Below, in pieces: positions 1-8,184 of a DNA stretch of 64,000 nt. Origin of the DNA: Myroides odoratus DSM 2801 (GTDB lineage: Bacteria; Bacteroidota; Bacteroidia; Flavobacteriales; Flavobacteriaceae). Both the position numbers and the translations under genes were made by a program. Below the pieces are notes generated by a model that worked only from the letters and a program-made list of their open reading frames with translations, was not told the origin of the DNA and made no database searches. Every line of letters begins with the position of its first letter. Position 1 is the first letter of the stretch. The stretch is taken from assembly GCF_000243275.1 (NCBI RefSeq), contig NZ_CM001437.1:4009793-4073792 (forward strand), read 5' to 3'.

Positions 1-180
1 TATTTTCTAATAAAGAAGATTTTATTATGTAGAATCTCACCGTCTCATCACCTGACCTCTCACCATCTCACCCTTAACTCATAACCCATAACCTCTAACG
101 CTGTAAACTTTCCTTTAATCGATAAATCTTACAACTTCACGATTTCACAAAGCACAAACCTCACAAAGAGTAATCCTTTC
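1..180. repeat. Intergenic direct repeat, copy 1
   Basis: This stretch matches 388-566 closely from its first bases (TATTTTCTA) through blocks such as CTCATCACCTGACCTCTCACC, then TTTAATCGATAAATCTTAC and CACAAAGCACAAACCTCAC. It has no credible ORF and is rich in CTCAC and CACAAA words. Related sequence recurs at 60655-61045. Copy 1 may begin before the window. Confidence 0.85.
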
Positions 181-387
181 TTTTTTAAAGGGTAAAAAAG
201 AAACAAAAACCCCTTCAACTAACCCAAATAAAGGTCAAATTAGTTTTTAAGTCTGAAAATAAAAGAACTCGCTACGCTCAAACACCTTTTATTTTTACAG
301 CCTTTTCAAACATTTGACGCTCTTTATTTGCCTTACGTTGGAGGTAAATTGTCTTTTGTAACCATGTTTTTTGCTTTTAAGTAAGTT

Positions 388-566
388 TATTTTCTAGTAA
401 ATAAAATTTTATTCTGTCGAATCTCATCTCATCACCTGACCTCTCACCGTCTCACCCTTAACATAACCTCTAACCCTGTAAATTTTCCTTTAATCGATAA
501 ATCTTACAACCTCACGATTTCACAAAGCACAAACCTCACAAAGCACAACCCTCACAACCCCCATTT
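388..566. repeat. Intergenic direct repeat, copy 2
   Basis: This is the second copy of the 1-180 repeat, lying just upstream of the DUF2798-ribB-Crp operon. About 207 bp of other non-coding sequence (181-387) separates the copies. That spacer contains no ORF I can support; it has pieces such as AACTCGCTACGCTCAAACA that look like eroded sequence. Confidence 0.85.
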
Positions 567-632
567 ATTGACCTATATCAATGCTTTTGGTTCTTTAGAA
601 CAAGAACTTTGTCCTATCAAAAAATAAAAAAT

Positions 633-854
633 ATGAATACGAAGTATTACAAGTATGTGAATACCTTGTTTGTTGTAATTCCGATGACGTTAATTATGGC
701 ATTTGTAGGTTTAATTCGAAATTATGGATTTCAGGAAGGATGGTTTTTGCTGTTTTTAAAAGCGTGGAGTGTGATGCTTCCTGTGGCTTACGGATCGGCT
801 TTTATCATTATCCCAAGAGCGAGAAAATATGCAGAACAATTAATTAAAAAATAA
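633..854 (+). CDS. Small membrane protein, DUF2798-like
   Basis: This is a 73-residue protein with two hydrophobic segments (about residues 9-28 and 40-60) separated by a short polar turn, and a basic C-terminus. Size, topology and the PMTLIMAF and [14 protein letters not shown] stretches resemble DUF2798, a two-helix inner membrane family of unknown function. I chose the ATG at 633; an upstream in-frame TTG at 609 adds eight polar residues and is less likely. The stop lies one base before ribB, so it probably heads an operon with ribB and the Crp/Fnr gene. Confidence 0.7.
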   Translation: MNTKYYKYVNTLFVVIPMTLIMAFVGLIRNYGFQEGWFLLFLKAWSVMLPVAYGSAFIIIPRARKYAEQLIKK

Positions 855-855
855 A

Positions 856-1503
856 ATGGAAGATAAACTTCAAGAATTTGGTAAAACAAGCCAAGAGAGA
901 GTAGAACGTGCGTTGAGCTTTTTAAAAGTTGGAAAAGGAGTACTGCTTTTGGATGATACAGATAGAGAAAATGAAGCAGATGTAATTTTTTCAGCCCATT
1001 TGATGTCGGAGCAAGATATGGCTTTATTAATCCGATACTGTAGTGGGGTCATTTGTTTATGTCTAACTAATGACAAAGCAGATGCATTAGAATTACCGTT
1101 TATGGTGACAGAAAATACGAGTCAATTTCAAACGCCTTTTACCATTACGATTGAAGCAGCAAAAGGAGTGACTACAGGATTATCAGCAGCAGATCGTTTA
1201 ACAACAGTGCGTGCAGCAAGCAATAAGAATGCAGCGCCAGCAGATTTATCCAAACCAGGACATATCTTTCCGTTACGTGCAAAAAATGGAGGTGTATTAG
1301 AACGCAATGGACATACAGAAGGAAGTGTAGATTTGATGAAGCTAGCCGGTTTACCTCCTGAAGCAGTGTTGTGTGAGTTAATGAATGACGACGGAACAAT
1401 GGCGCGTCTTCCTGAGGCGATTGCGTTTGCTTTAGAACATAAAATGACGGTCTTAACGATTGCTGATGTAGTGTATTATCGTACTTTTGTTAGTGAAAAA
1501 TAA
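856..1503 (+). CDS. ribB: 3,4-dihydroxy-2-butanone-4-phosphate synthase (RibB)
   Basis: RibB converts ribulose 5-phosphate to 3,4-dihydroxy-2-butanone 4-phosphate plus formate, giving the four-carbon unit of riboflavin. The protein has 215 residues, the length of stand-alone E. coli-type RibB. Family motifs are clear: the acidic loop DDTDRENE (33-40), the HTE triplet (153-155) and [12 protein letters not shown] (173-184), which carry the Mg2+ and substrate ligands. No GTP cyclohydrolase II (RibA) domain follows, whereas RibBA fusions are common in this phylum. It sits between a small membrane protein and a Crp/Fnr regulator five bases downstream, which suggests a conditionally expressed extra riboflavin enzyme; that role is inference. 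Confidence 0.95.
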   Translation: MEDKLQEFGKTSQERVERALSFLKVGKGVLLLDDTDRENEADVIFSAHLMSEQDMALLIRYCSGVICLCLTNDKADALELPFMVTENTSQFQTPFTITIEAAKGVTTGLSAADRLTTVRAASNKNAAPADLSKPGHIFPLRAKNGGVLERNGHTEGSVDLMKLAGLPPEAVLCELMNDDGTMARLPEAIAFALEHKMTVLTIADVVYYRTFVSEK

Positions 1504-1508
1504 TTGCA

Positions 1509-2072
1509 ATGAAACAATTAATAGCCTATATCCAAGATCGAATTGAAGTGACAGAGGCAGAACTAGATCAGATTCTTTCTTATTTCAAATACGAAAAATT
1601 AAAAAAAGGAGCCCAGTTGAATGCTGGAGTCGGACAGACGCAAAAGTTGTATTTTGTTTGTAAAGGATGCTTGCGCATTTTTTATATCAATGAAGCAGGA
1701 CAAGATACTACGCGTTTTTTCGCCTTTGAGAATCAGTTCGCTACTACTTTAGTCAGTTTTATTCAAGGAGATAGTGCTGAAGAATACATGCAAGCATTAG
1801 AAGAAAGTGAAGTCTATGTGATTACACACCATCATTTTTATGAATTGTTGGATACGATTCCACAATGGGAGAAGTTCTATCGCAAGTATTTAGAATTTGC
1901 CTATATCAATAATACAAGTAGACTATTTGCTATGGTCACGATGGATGCAGCAACGCGATACCAGGATTTACTATGTCAAAGTCCGCAGATTGTACAGCGA
2001 TTACCAAATAAAATTGTTGCTTCTTATTTAGGAGTTTCCCAAGAAACGTTGAGCCGCATTAAAGCAAAATAG
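1509..2072 (+). CDS. Crp/Fnr-family transcriptional regulator
   Basis: This 187-residue protein has a cyclic-nucleotide-binding-type beta-roll over residues ~20-115 (GQTQKLYFVCKGCLRIFY; DTTRFFAFENQF). A helical dimerisation segment and a short C-terminal helix-turn-helix (~166-185, PNKIVASYLGVSQETLSRI) follow. The beta-roll lacks an obvious cAMP phosphate-binding cassette, and there is no Fnr-type N-terminal cysteine cluster, so the signal is unknown. It is the last gene of the DUF2798-ribB operon and may regulate it. The final codons and stop (GCAAAATAG) lie inside the first unit of a tandem repeat, so the C-terminus may have been reshaped by that repeat. Confidence 0.88.
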   Translation: MKQLIAYIQDRIEVTEAELDQILSYFKYEKLKKGAQLNAGVGQTQKLYFVCKGCLRIFYINEAGQDTTRFFAFENQFATTLVSFIQGDSAEEYMQALEESEVYVITHHHFYELLDTIPQWEKFYRKYLEFAYINNTSRLFAMVTMDAATRYQDLLCQSPQIVQRLPNKIVASYLGVSQETLSRIKAK

Positions 2073-2385
2073 ACAGGAATTTTGTAGGTTGCTTTTTTGC
2101 TTTTTTGCTTTTTCGCTTTTTTGTTGAATAATTCAATCAATAACACATTTGTTCATTTGAACTAAAGGAATGAATTAGTTCTGTAAAGAAGAGTCTGACA
2201 AAAAAGCAAAGAATCGAAAAAGCAAAATAGATGAGGGATTTTGTTTTTTTGTAGGTTGCTTTTTCGCTTTTTTGTTGAATAATTCAATCAATAACACATT
2301 TTTTCATTTGAACTAAAGGAATGAATTAGTTTTTTAAAGAAGGGGCTAACAAAAAGGCAAAGAATCGAAAAAGCAAAAAAGCGTC
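2061..2385. repeat. Tandem ~160 bp palindromic repeat, two copies
   Basis: Two nearly identical units lie head to tail, about 2061-2218 and 2219-2385. Each has a left arm GCTTTTTCGCTTTTTTGT (2107-2124 and 2258-2275), a shared core with TTGAATAATTCAATCAATAA, and an inverted right arm ending in GAATCGAAAAAGC (2198-2223 and 2349-2374). Each unit could fold into a long imperfect hairpin. The GTAGGTTGCTTTTTTGC edge resembles, in reverse complement, the AGCAAAAAAGCGACCTAC words at 60890 and 61000. Confidence 0.8.
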
Positions 2386-2439
2386 AAAAAAAAGCAATAT
2401 TTTGATCATAATCCTACATGTTAATTGGGTTAAATAAAG

Positions 2440-2472
2440 AAGGGGCAAAACTATGGTTTTGCCCCTTTTTCT
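2440..2472. terminator. Bidirectional intrinsic terminator
   Basis: The arms AGGGGCAAAAC and GTTTTGCCCCTT form a strong hairpin flanked by T-rich and A-rich runs. It lies between the plus-strand Crp/Fnr gene and the convergent minus-strand DUF2007 gene and can serve both. Confidence 0.85.
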
Positions 2473-2554
2473 TTCTAACATAATTTTTATGTAGAGAACA
2501 AATTGAGATTTCTATATCAATACCTTTATACGTGTAACCGTATAAATAGCAAGG

Positions 2555-2773
2555 TTATTCTTCAATATTGCTTTCTTTCAATAAAGCCTCTGCTCGAGAT
2601 AAATCTTGCTCCTCAACAAATACGTGAACAGCTTTTCCTAAAGTACCATAACCAGCACTGCGTCCAGCTTCAATATCATCGCGAATAATGTAAGCAATGT
2701 TGTGTTCTTCTAATAAGTTTCGCACTGCTAAAACCATAACTTCGCTACCTGCGTATAATTTCTTGTGATTCAT
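2555..2773 (-). CDS. DUF2007-family small protein (putative signal transducing)
   Basis: This 72-residue cytosolic protein has the DUF2007 pattern: a start like KKLYAGSEVMVLAVRNLLEEHNIAYIIRDD, then a Gly-rich loop (SAGYGTLGKAVHVFV), then EEQDLSRAEALL. The fold resembles the PII/GlnB-like domain, and Pfam describes the family as a putative prokaryotic signal-transducing protein with unproven function. It is a single-gene unit convergent with the Crp/Fnr operon across the 2440-2472 terminator. Confidence 0.85.
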   Translation of the reverse strand: MNHKKLYAGSEVMVLAVRNLLEEHNIAYIIRDDIEAGRSAGYGTLGKAVHVFVEEQDLSRAEALLKESNIEE

Positions 2774-2911
2774 ATCTTTCGAATTTTATTTAAAATTACA
2801 CTTTTTAAACGTAAAAAAGAAGTACAATCCCTTTTTTTATCAAAGTTTTCCCTTTAATCATCGTACGTTGAACAAGAAAGCCCTATTTTTACTTGACCTA
2901 AAGATGACGAC

Positions 2912-3934
2912 ATGTACAACCTCAAAATAGATTATGCAGAAGGGGCACACCCTGCAATATTAGATAAATTAGTAGAAACCAATTTTATACAACAAAACGG
3001 ATACGGCAGTGATGAGTATACGCTAGAAGCGAAAGATTTACTACGTAGTAAACTCAATAAACCAGAGGCCGAAATTTACTTTGTATCTGGAGGAACACAA
3101 GCCAATTTATTGGTTATTTCATTTCTCTTGCGTCCACATGAAGCCGTAATTAGCGCACATTCAGGACATATTTACGCCAATGAAACAGGAGCTATTGAGG
3201 CAACAGGGCACAAGGTAATTCCCATCGAAAGTAAAGATGGGAAGATTACTGCTACTCAAATTAAACAGACCTTAGCTTCTTTCCAATTGCGTCCACATGT
3301 AGTAAAACCCAAAGTAGTGTACATTTCGAACACAACAGAAGTTGGAACGATTTATAGTGAGCGTGAATTGAAAGCGTTATCGGATTGCTGTAGAGCGGAA
3401 GGACTGCTTCTTTTTATGGATGGTGCCCGTTTGGGACATGCTTTAACTGCACCTACGAATGATCTAACCTTCGAGCGAATAGCTGAATTGGTTGATGTTT
3501 TCTATATTGGTGCAACCAAAAATGGTGCTTTATTTGGGGAAGCTATTGTATTTCCTCAACCAAAATTAGCACTTGATTTTGATTATAGCCTCAAGCAAAG
3601 GGGCGCACTTTTTGCTAAAGGAAGGGTATTAGGCATTCAGTTTTTAGCTCTTTTTCAAGATGATTTGTATTTCAAATTAGCGAAAGACGCCAATGATATG
3701 GCAATGAAATTAGCAGAAGCTTTTCAAGCCCAAGGGTATTCTTTCTTAGTCGAACCTTCAAGCAATCAAATTTTCCCTATTTTACCCGTTGCGCTGATTC
3801 ATCGCTTACAGGAGAAGTTTGATTTTTATGTATGGAAATCCATTAATGCAGAATATGCCGCTATTCGATTAATCACCTCTTGGACCACAGATGAATTGAT
3901 GCTGGAGGTATTCATTGCTATGTTAAACGAATAA
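2912..3934 (+). CDS. Low-specificity L-threonine aldolase-like PLP enzyme
   Basis: This family cleaves L-threonine or allo-threonine to glycine and acetaldehyde using PLP. The 340-residue protein has the fold-type I threonine aldolase signature: SGGTQAN (59-65) binding PLP phosphate, H83 stacking on the ring, D170 in FMDGAR contacting the pyridine nitrogen, and the Schiff-base lysine K203 in FYIGATKNGALFGE. Length is normal. The HAD phosphatase gene begins six bases after its stop, so the two are probably co-transcribed. Members also act on other beta-hydroxy amino acids, so the exact substrate is uncertain. Confidence 0.88.
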   Translation: MYNLKIDYAEGAHPAILDKLVETNFIQQNGYGSDEYTLEAKDLLRSKLNKPEAEIYFVSGGTQANLLVISFLLRPHEAVISAHSGHIYANETGAIEATGHKVIPIESKDGKITATQIKQTLASFQLRPHVVKPKVVYISNTTEVGTIYSERELKALSDCCRAEGLLLFMDGARLGHALTAPTNDLTFERIAELVDVFYIGATKNGALFGEAIVFPQPKLALDFDYSLKQRGALFAKGRVLGIQFLALFQDDLYFKLAKDANDMAMKLAEAFQAQGYSFLVEPSSNQIFPILPVALIHRLQEKFDFYVWKSINAEYAAIRLITSWTTDELMLEVFIAMLNE

Positions 3935-3940
3935 AACAGA

Positions 3941-4795
3941 ATGGAACAAATATTTATAACAGATTTAGATGGAACCTTGCTGAATAGCAGCGGATATTTA
4001 AGCTATGAAAGTGAACAAATACTACAAGATATAAGTGCAGGAAGTCCTCATAAAGTAGGGTTTGCTACAGCAAGAGGACTGACAAGTGCTGCTAAAGTGA
4101 TTCAACACGTTTCTTGGAATTTTCCCGTAGTCCTTAATAATGGTGCGGTGATTTACGATTGGCAAGCCCAACGCATTTTAAAAATTAAAGGCATTGAGGC
4201 TTCTTTTGTAGAAATCGTATTGAAGTTAGGAGAAGAAAAGGGAATTTCTCCTTTTGTTTTTACCTTGAATGAGAACTTTGAAGAAGGGATCTTTTTCCAA
4301 GAGCATCCAAGTAAGGGCTTGCAGTATTTTATGAATATGCGTCCTAGTGATCCTCGATTTATAGCTGTGAATCAATTAGAAGTAGCAGCTGCGAATTGGG
4401 AGACACAAAGTTTAGTGATGATGTTCATTGAAGATTATGATACGTTAGTGCCCTTAAAACTCCACTTACAAGAACAATATGGAGATGACTTGACCTGCTT
4501 ATTGATGCAGGATCAATACATTCCCGATCTATTTGTATTGGAAGTGTCCAGTGCCAAGGCAACTAAAGAAAACGCTATTGCGTATTTACAAGAACACTAC
4601 GCTATTCAAGGCAAAGACTTACACCTATTTGGAGATAACTTAAATGATAAAGGGATGTTGGAATTAGAGGCCAATACCTACGCAGTAGGTAATGCACATC
4701 CAGTAATTTTGGCGTTGGCGCAACATAAAATTGCAACCAATGATCAAGATGGAGTAGCCCAAACCATTAAACGAGTTGTAAATCAAGCCCTCTAA
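3941..4795 (+). CDS. Cof-type HAD-superfamily hydrolase
   Basis: This is a 284-residue haloacid dehalogenase-like phosphatase. Motif I, DLDGT (8-12), supplies the nucleophile D8 and acid/base D10. Motif III is K207, and motif IV is GDNLND (231-236), which binds Mg2+. The ~150-residue insertion between motifs is a type IIB (Cof) cap, typical of phosphatases acting on sugar phosphates, cofactor phosphates or phospholipid head groups. The substrate cannot be told from sequence. It follows the threonine aldolase-like gene by six bases. Confidence 0.9.
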   Translation: MEQIFITDLDGTLLNSSGYLSYESEQILQDISAGSPHKVGFATARGLTSAAKVIQHVSWNFPVVLNNGAVIYDWQAQRILKIKGIEASFVEIVLKLGEEKGISPFVFTLNENFEEGIFFQEHPSKGLQYFMNMRPSDPRFIAVNQLEVAAANWETQSLVMMFIEDYDTLVPLKLHLQEQYGDDLTCLLMQDQYIPDLFVLEVSSAKATKENAIAYLQEHYAIQGKDLHLFGDNLNDKGMLELEANTYAVGNAHPVILALAQHKIATNDQDGVAQTIKRVVNQAL

Positions 4796-4936
4796 AGCGT
4801 AAAAAATAGAAAAAAGAGGAGCTAAACGAAATTATAGTATTCTCTTATTTTTTTATACCTTCGGCTTTTCTTTTTTGAAGCCTAGCAAAGAATAGAAAAA
4901 AAGTAAACCAACAATAAAAACTAAAAATATAAATTC

Positions 4937-5923
4937 ATGAAATTAGCTAGTATCAACAATGGCACAAGAGATGGTCAATTAGTCGTTGTTTCAAAAGATT
5001 TGACAAAAGCAGTTGTAGTTAGTGAAATTGCAGCTACAATGCAAGCAGCATTAGATCAATGGGCAACTAAAGAGGCACTTTTAAAAGAGGTGTATGACAA
5101 CTTAAACGCAGGAAAACTATCTAATATTATCGATTTTACAACTGCTAAAGTAATGGCGCCGATTCCAAGAGCGTACCATTGGGCAGATGGTAGTGCTTAT
5201 GTAACACACGTTGAATTAGTACGTAAAGCGAGAAATGCAGAATTGCCAGAATCATTCTGGACAGATCCATTGATGTATATGGGAGCTTCAGATGCTTTTA
5301 TTGGAGCAACTGATGATATTCTAATCGAAAAAGAAGAATGGGGAATTGACTTTGAATCAGAAGTAGCCGTTATTACGGATGATGTTCCTCCAGGAGTAGA
5401 TGTAGCAACAGCATTGAAACACATCAAATTAGTTACGATATTGAATGATGTTTCGTTGAGAAACTTAATTCCAGCAGAATTAGGGAAGCAATTCGGATTC
5501 TATCAATCTAAACCGTGGACTGCTTTCGCACCAGTTATGGTAACAGTAGACGAATTAGGAGGCGATTGGAAAGAAGGAAAATTGCATTTGCCTTTACACT
5601 CAACGTTAAACGGAACATTAGTAGGATCGCCAAATGCAGGAGTAGATATGACCTTCAATTTTGGACAATTAGTAGCACACGCTGCAAAAACACGTTCATT
5701 AATGGCTGGAACAGTGATTGGATCAGGAACTGTGGCTAATCAAGGAAGCCCAACAGGATCAAGCTGTTTAGCAGAAGTTCGTTGTTTAGAAACAATTAAA
5801 GACGGAAAACCTTCTACACCATTTATGCAATTTGGAGATCGTATCGAAATTGAAATGATGGATAAAGAAGGAAAAACAATCTTTGGTCGCATCAATCAAG
5901 TGGTGAGAGAATATAAGAAATAA
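4937..5923 (+). CDS. Fumarylacetoacetate hydrolase family protein
   Basis: This 328-residue protein carries the FAH fold. The metal-binding region contains DFESEVAVITDDVPPG (about 139-154, with E140 and E142 as likely ligands) and a later NDVSLRNL aspartate near 172. The C-terminal part has GSGTVANQGSPTGSSCLAE, a typical FAH active-site loop. The family includes fumarylacetoacetases of tyrosine breakdown and acylpyruvate hydrolases or decarboxylases; context does not decide, since no homogentisate-pathway gene is adjacent. The 141 bp upstream region separates it from the HAD gene, so it is probably transcribed alone. Confidence 0.88.
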   Translation: MKLASINNGTRDGQLVVVSKDLTKAVVVSEIAATMQAALDQWATKEALLKEVYDNLNAGKLSNIIDFTTAKVMAPIPRAYHWADGSAYVTHVELVRKARNAELPESFWTDPLMYMGASDAFIGATDDILIEKEEWGIDFESEVAVITDDVPPGVDVATALKHIKLVTILNDVSLRNLIPAELGKQFGFYQSKPWTAFAPVMVTVDELGGDWKEGKLHLPLHSTLNGTLVGSPNAGVDMTFNFGQLVAHAAKTRSLMAGTVIGSGTVANQGSPTGSSCLAEVRCLETIKDGKPSTPFMQFGDRIEIEMMDKEGKTIFGRINQVVREYKK

Positions 5924-5924
5924 T

Positions 5925-6166
5925 AGATGGTGAGGTGGTGAGATTGGTGAGGCGATGAAATCGAAACGAAGTGAAAATCGAAACGAAGTGTAGATTCATC
6001 GAACACCAAAACCAATATAAACTAGGTGAGATAGATTCATCGAACACTAAAACAAAATAGCAACTCGGTGAGATAGAGGGTGAGAAGGTGAGAGGATGAG
6101 GCGATTTGATGTAAAACCTTGTAGTGGCAAATGGCAATTTGCCAAGTAACTAGATAAAGTCTGGGC
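5925..6166 (-). repeat. Dispersed intergenic repeat, minus orientation
   Basis: In reverse complement this reads like 57620-57762 and 21362-21540: TGGCAAATTGCCATTTGCCA (here at 6125-6144), then TTTTACATC and CTCATC/CTCACC words, then GTGTTCGATGAATCTACACT and CGTTTCGATTTCA. The GTGTTCGATGAATCTA block occurs twice within this copy. It follows the FAH gene directly. Confidence 0.85.
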
Positions 6167-6202
6167 AACTGTTCACTGTCAACCATACCATCAAGCATAA
6201 TA

Positions 6203-6240
6203 AAAAAGGAAGGAGTTGTATACAACTCCTTCCTTTTTTA
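6203..6240. terminator. Intrinsic terminator, perfect palindrome
   Basis: AAGGAAGGAGTTGTA pairs perfectly with TACAACTCCTTCCTT and is flanked by A and T runs. It lies 280 bp after the FAH stop, downstream of the intervening repeat. Confidence 0.85.
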
Positions 6241-6507
6241 TTCCCATAACCAATTGAGTAAACACTATCAACGGTTGAGTTCTAATTTCATCCGTTTGAG
6301 TACGCTTTTTGCTGCTATAAACTGATTTAGAAGTACTATTGTATCAGGTTAAAACTTGTGAAGGGAAACAACAAACGCTTATTTATACGTGTGAGATTCT
6401 ATTTTTTGATATAAAATGGTTGAGTTAAAATTTTATCAGAGTCTCTTACACAAATAAGACGTAAAATTTTCTTTTACTAGGTTAGTAATTGATAAGGTGA
6501 ATGAGGA
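6241..6507. other. Gene-free stretch ending at a free-standing terminator
   Basis: No ORF is supported here. The stretch lies between two strong terminators (6203-6240 and 6508-6540), so the second has no annotated gene to terminate. A small RNA is possible, but I found no full promoter match. Confidence 0.4.
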
Positions 6508-6540
6508 GAACAAACTCGTAATGAGTTTGTTCTTTTTTTT
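6508..6540 (+). terminator. Intrinsic terminator without an obvious gene
   Basis: GAACAAACTC and GAGTTTGTTC form a ten-base-pair stem around GTAAT, followed by nine Ts. It sits 70 bp before rdgB. Confidence 0.8.
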
Positions 6541-6577
6541 TGTGGTAATTCAAGAACAAACTCTCCTTTTCATTTCG

Positions 6578-6585
6578 TAATTTTG
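6578..6585 (+). promoter_or_regulatory. -7 element upstream of rdgB
   Basis: TAATTTTG matches the Bacteroidota -7 consensus TAnnTTTG, 25 bp before the rdgB ATG. No clear TTTG is seen at -33. Confidence 0.5.
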
Positions 6586-6609
6586 ACTACTCAACTTAAA
6601 TAAAGTATA

Positions 6610-7191
6610 ATGAAACTCATCTTTGCTTCAAACAATAAGAACAAAATCAAAGAAATTAAAAATCAAGTACCAGATTCAATAGAAATATTGAGTTTAGAAG
6701 ATATTGGCTGCATGGTGGATATACCAGAAACAGCAGATACCATAGAAGGGAATGCTTTATTAAAGGCAAATTACATCAAAAGACACTATGGATTCAACTG
6801 TTTTGCTGATGATTCAGGATTAGAAGTAGATGCTTTAGCAGGTGCACCAGGTGTATATTCAGCACGATATGCTGGAGAAGACAAAAATGATCAAGCGAAT
6901 AATGCGAAACTATTGAGTGAGTTAGAATCGAAGACCGATAGAAAAGCAAATTTCAAAACGGTGATTGCCTTGCATTACAATGGAGAAGAGCATTTGTTTA
7001 CAGGTATTATTGAAGGTGAAATTCTAAAAGAAGCACAAGGAGAAGGTGGTTTTGGCTATGATCCTTTGTTTCAAGCTACAGGCATGACTAAGTCATTTGC
7101 AGAATTAACCCTAGAAGAAAAAAATGCAGTAAGTCACAGAGGAAAAGCAGTTAGTCAACTCGTTGCATTCTTAAAAGACAAAGAAATATAA
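6610..7191 (+). CDS. rdgB: XTP/dITP diphosphatase (RdgB/HAM1)
   Basis: RdgB hydrolyses non-canonical purine nucleotides (dITP, XTP, ITP) to monophosphates and pyrophosphate, keeping them out of DNA and RNA. The 193-residue protein has all family marks: the N-terminal ASNNKNKIKEI nucleotide-binding motif (6-16), FADDSGLEVDAL (65-75) with D68 as the expected general base, GVYSARYAG, GFGYDPLF, and a C-terminal SHRGKA. It has its own -7 element and a terminator just after its stop. Confidence 0.96.
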   Translation: MKLIFASNNKNKIKEIKNQVPDSIEILSLEDIGCMVDIPETADTIEGNALLKANYIKRHYGFNCFADDSGLEVDALAGAPGVYSARYAGEDKNDQANNAKLLSELESKTDRKANFKTVIALHYNGEEHLFTGIIEGEILKEAQGEGGFGYDPLFQATGMTKSFAELTLEEKNAVSHRGKAVSQLVAFLKDKEI

Positions 7192-7203
7192 GGCCTAGGT
7201 CGC

Positions 7204-7232
7204 AAAAGCTTTCTATGGAGGAAAGCTTTTTT
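7204..7232 (+). terminator. Intrinsic terminator of rdgB
   Basis: AAAAGCTTTC and GAAAGCTTTT pair around TATGGAG and are followed by Ts, 13 bp after the rdgB stop. Confidence 0.8.
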
Positions 7233-7462
7233 CTATCATTTACGGTGAATAGAAAGAAATAGGCCTAGAATTTATTTTTTAGAAAAAGAATACAACAAGA
7301 GAGAGGGGGAGACTAAATGTAGGAATGAATACAATAATGTAAGCTTTTAAAAAATTAGTAATCAGTAAATTAATTAAAAACTCCTTCGTTTTGTATTGAA
7401 CTATTTCACTTCAAAAGACCAAATGATAAACCAATAAGGCAAAAAGTTAAATCGAAAAAAGT
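7233..7462. other. Gene-free stretch before def
   Basis: No ORF, repeat or hairpin that I can support is seen. In related flavobacteria ruvX often sits just upstream of def; no trace of it is visible here. Confidence 0.4.
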
Positions 7463-7492
7463 TTTGTAGTCTGCTAGAATACTATAAATTTG
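7463..7492 (+). promoter_or_regulatory. Promoter of def
   Basis: A -33 TTTG (7463-7466) and a -7 TAAATTTG (7485-7492) are spaced by 18 bp, matching the Bacteroidota housekeeping sigma consensus. The expected start is near 7499, giving a leader of about 40 nt. Confidence 0.75.
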
Positions 7493-7539
7493 ACTAATTT
7501 TGCAATCGTTTTAATCAATAAAGTTACAAAAGAACAACT

Positions 7540-8127
7540 ATGATACTATCAATTGTTGGTTATGGAGATCCTGTTTTACGTAAAGTAGGAGAAGACATAA
7601 CAAAAGATTATCCAAATCTAGATGAATTAATTGCTAATATGTACGATACGATGTATTCGGCTAGTGGAGTAGGATTAGCAGCTCCTCAAGTGGGATTGCC
7701 TATTCGTCTATTTGTAGTTGATTGTGCTCCATTTGCAGAAATTGAAGATAATACACCAGAAGAGAAAGAATTTTTAACTAAGTATAAGAGAACCTTTATC
7801 AACGCTAAAATAATTAAGGAAGAAGGAGAAGAGTGGGCGTTTAATGAAGGCTGTTTAAGTATTCCAGATGTACACGAACTTGTTGTACGTAAAGAACAGA
7901 TTACAATTGAATACTGTGATGAGAATTTCACGAAATATACAGAAACAATCAATGGATTAGCAGCACGTGTAATTCAACATGAGTATGATCACATTGAAGG
8001 AATTCTATTTACAGATAAATTATCAAGCCTGAAAAAGAAATTAATAGCGAAGCGATTAAAGAATATTATGGAAGGTAAAGTGTTTACAGACTATAAAATG
8101 AAATTTGCTGCTAAAAAAGGGAGATAA
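7540..8127 (+). CDS. def: Peptide deformylase
   Basis: Def removes the formyl group from the N-terminal methionine of new proteins. All three metal-site motifs are present in the 195-residue protein: GVGLAAPQ (43-50), EGCLS (103-107, metal ligand C105) and HEYDH (147-151, with two metal-ligand histidines and the catalytic glutamate). The ~12-residue insertion EDNTPEEKEFLT between motifs 1 and 2 is common in Bacteroidota Def. A consensus promoter precedes it; DUF5606 and mazG follow in the usual flavobacterial order. Confidence 0.97.
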   Translation: MILSIVGYGDPVLRKVGEDITKDYPNLDELIANMYDTMYSASGVGLAAPQVGLPIRLFVVDCAPFAEIEDNTPEEKEFLTKYKRTFINAKIIKEEGEEWAFNEGCLSIPDVHELVVRKEQITIEYCDENFTKYTETINGLAARVIQHEYDHIEGILFTDKLSSLKKKLIAKRLKNIMEGKVFTDYKMKFAAKKGR

Positions 8128-8184
8128 AAAATTGGAAATTAAGAAGTAATTAAGATATTTGTTACAAAAGAAAAATTTTAGAAA

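Noticed and set aside
1..566. Possible CRISPR array
   Set aside because: There are only two long, diverged copies with one long spacer; unit length and spacing do not fit CRISPR, and no cas gene is present.
609..632. TTG start for the DUF2798 protein
   Set aside because: The ATG at 633 gives the family's usual length.
2503..2688. 61-codon plus-strand ORF
   Set aside because: It is antisense to the DUF2007 gene, which has clear family features.
5892..6225. Two minus-strand ORFs of 62-81 codons
   Set aside because: They lie wholly in a dispersed repeat and a terminator; the composition (Ser/Phe/Leu/His-rich) is that of translated CTCAC repeats.
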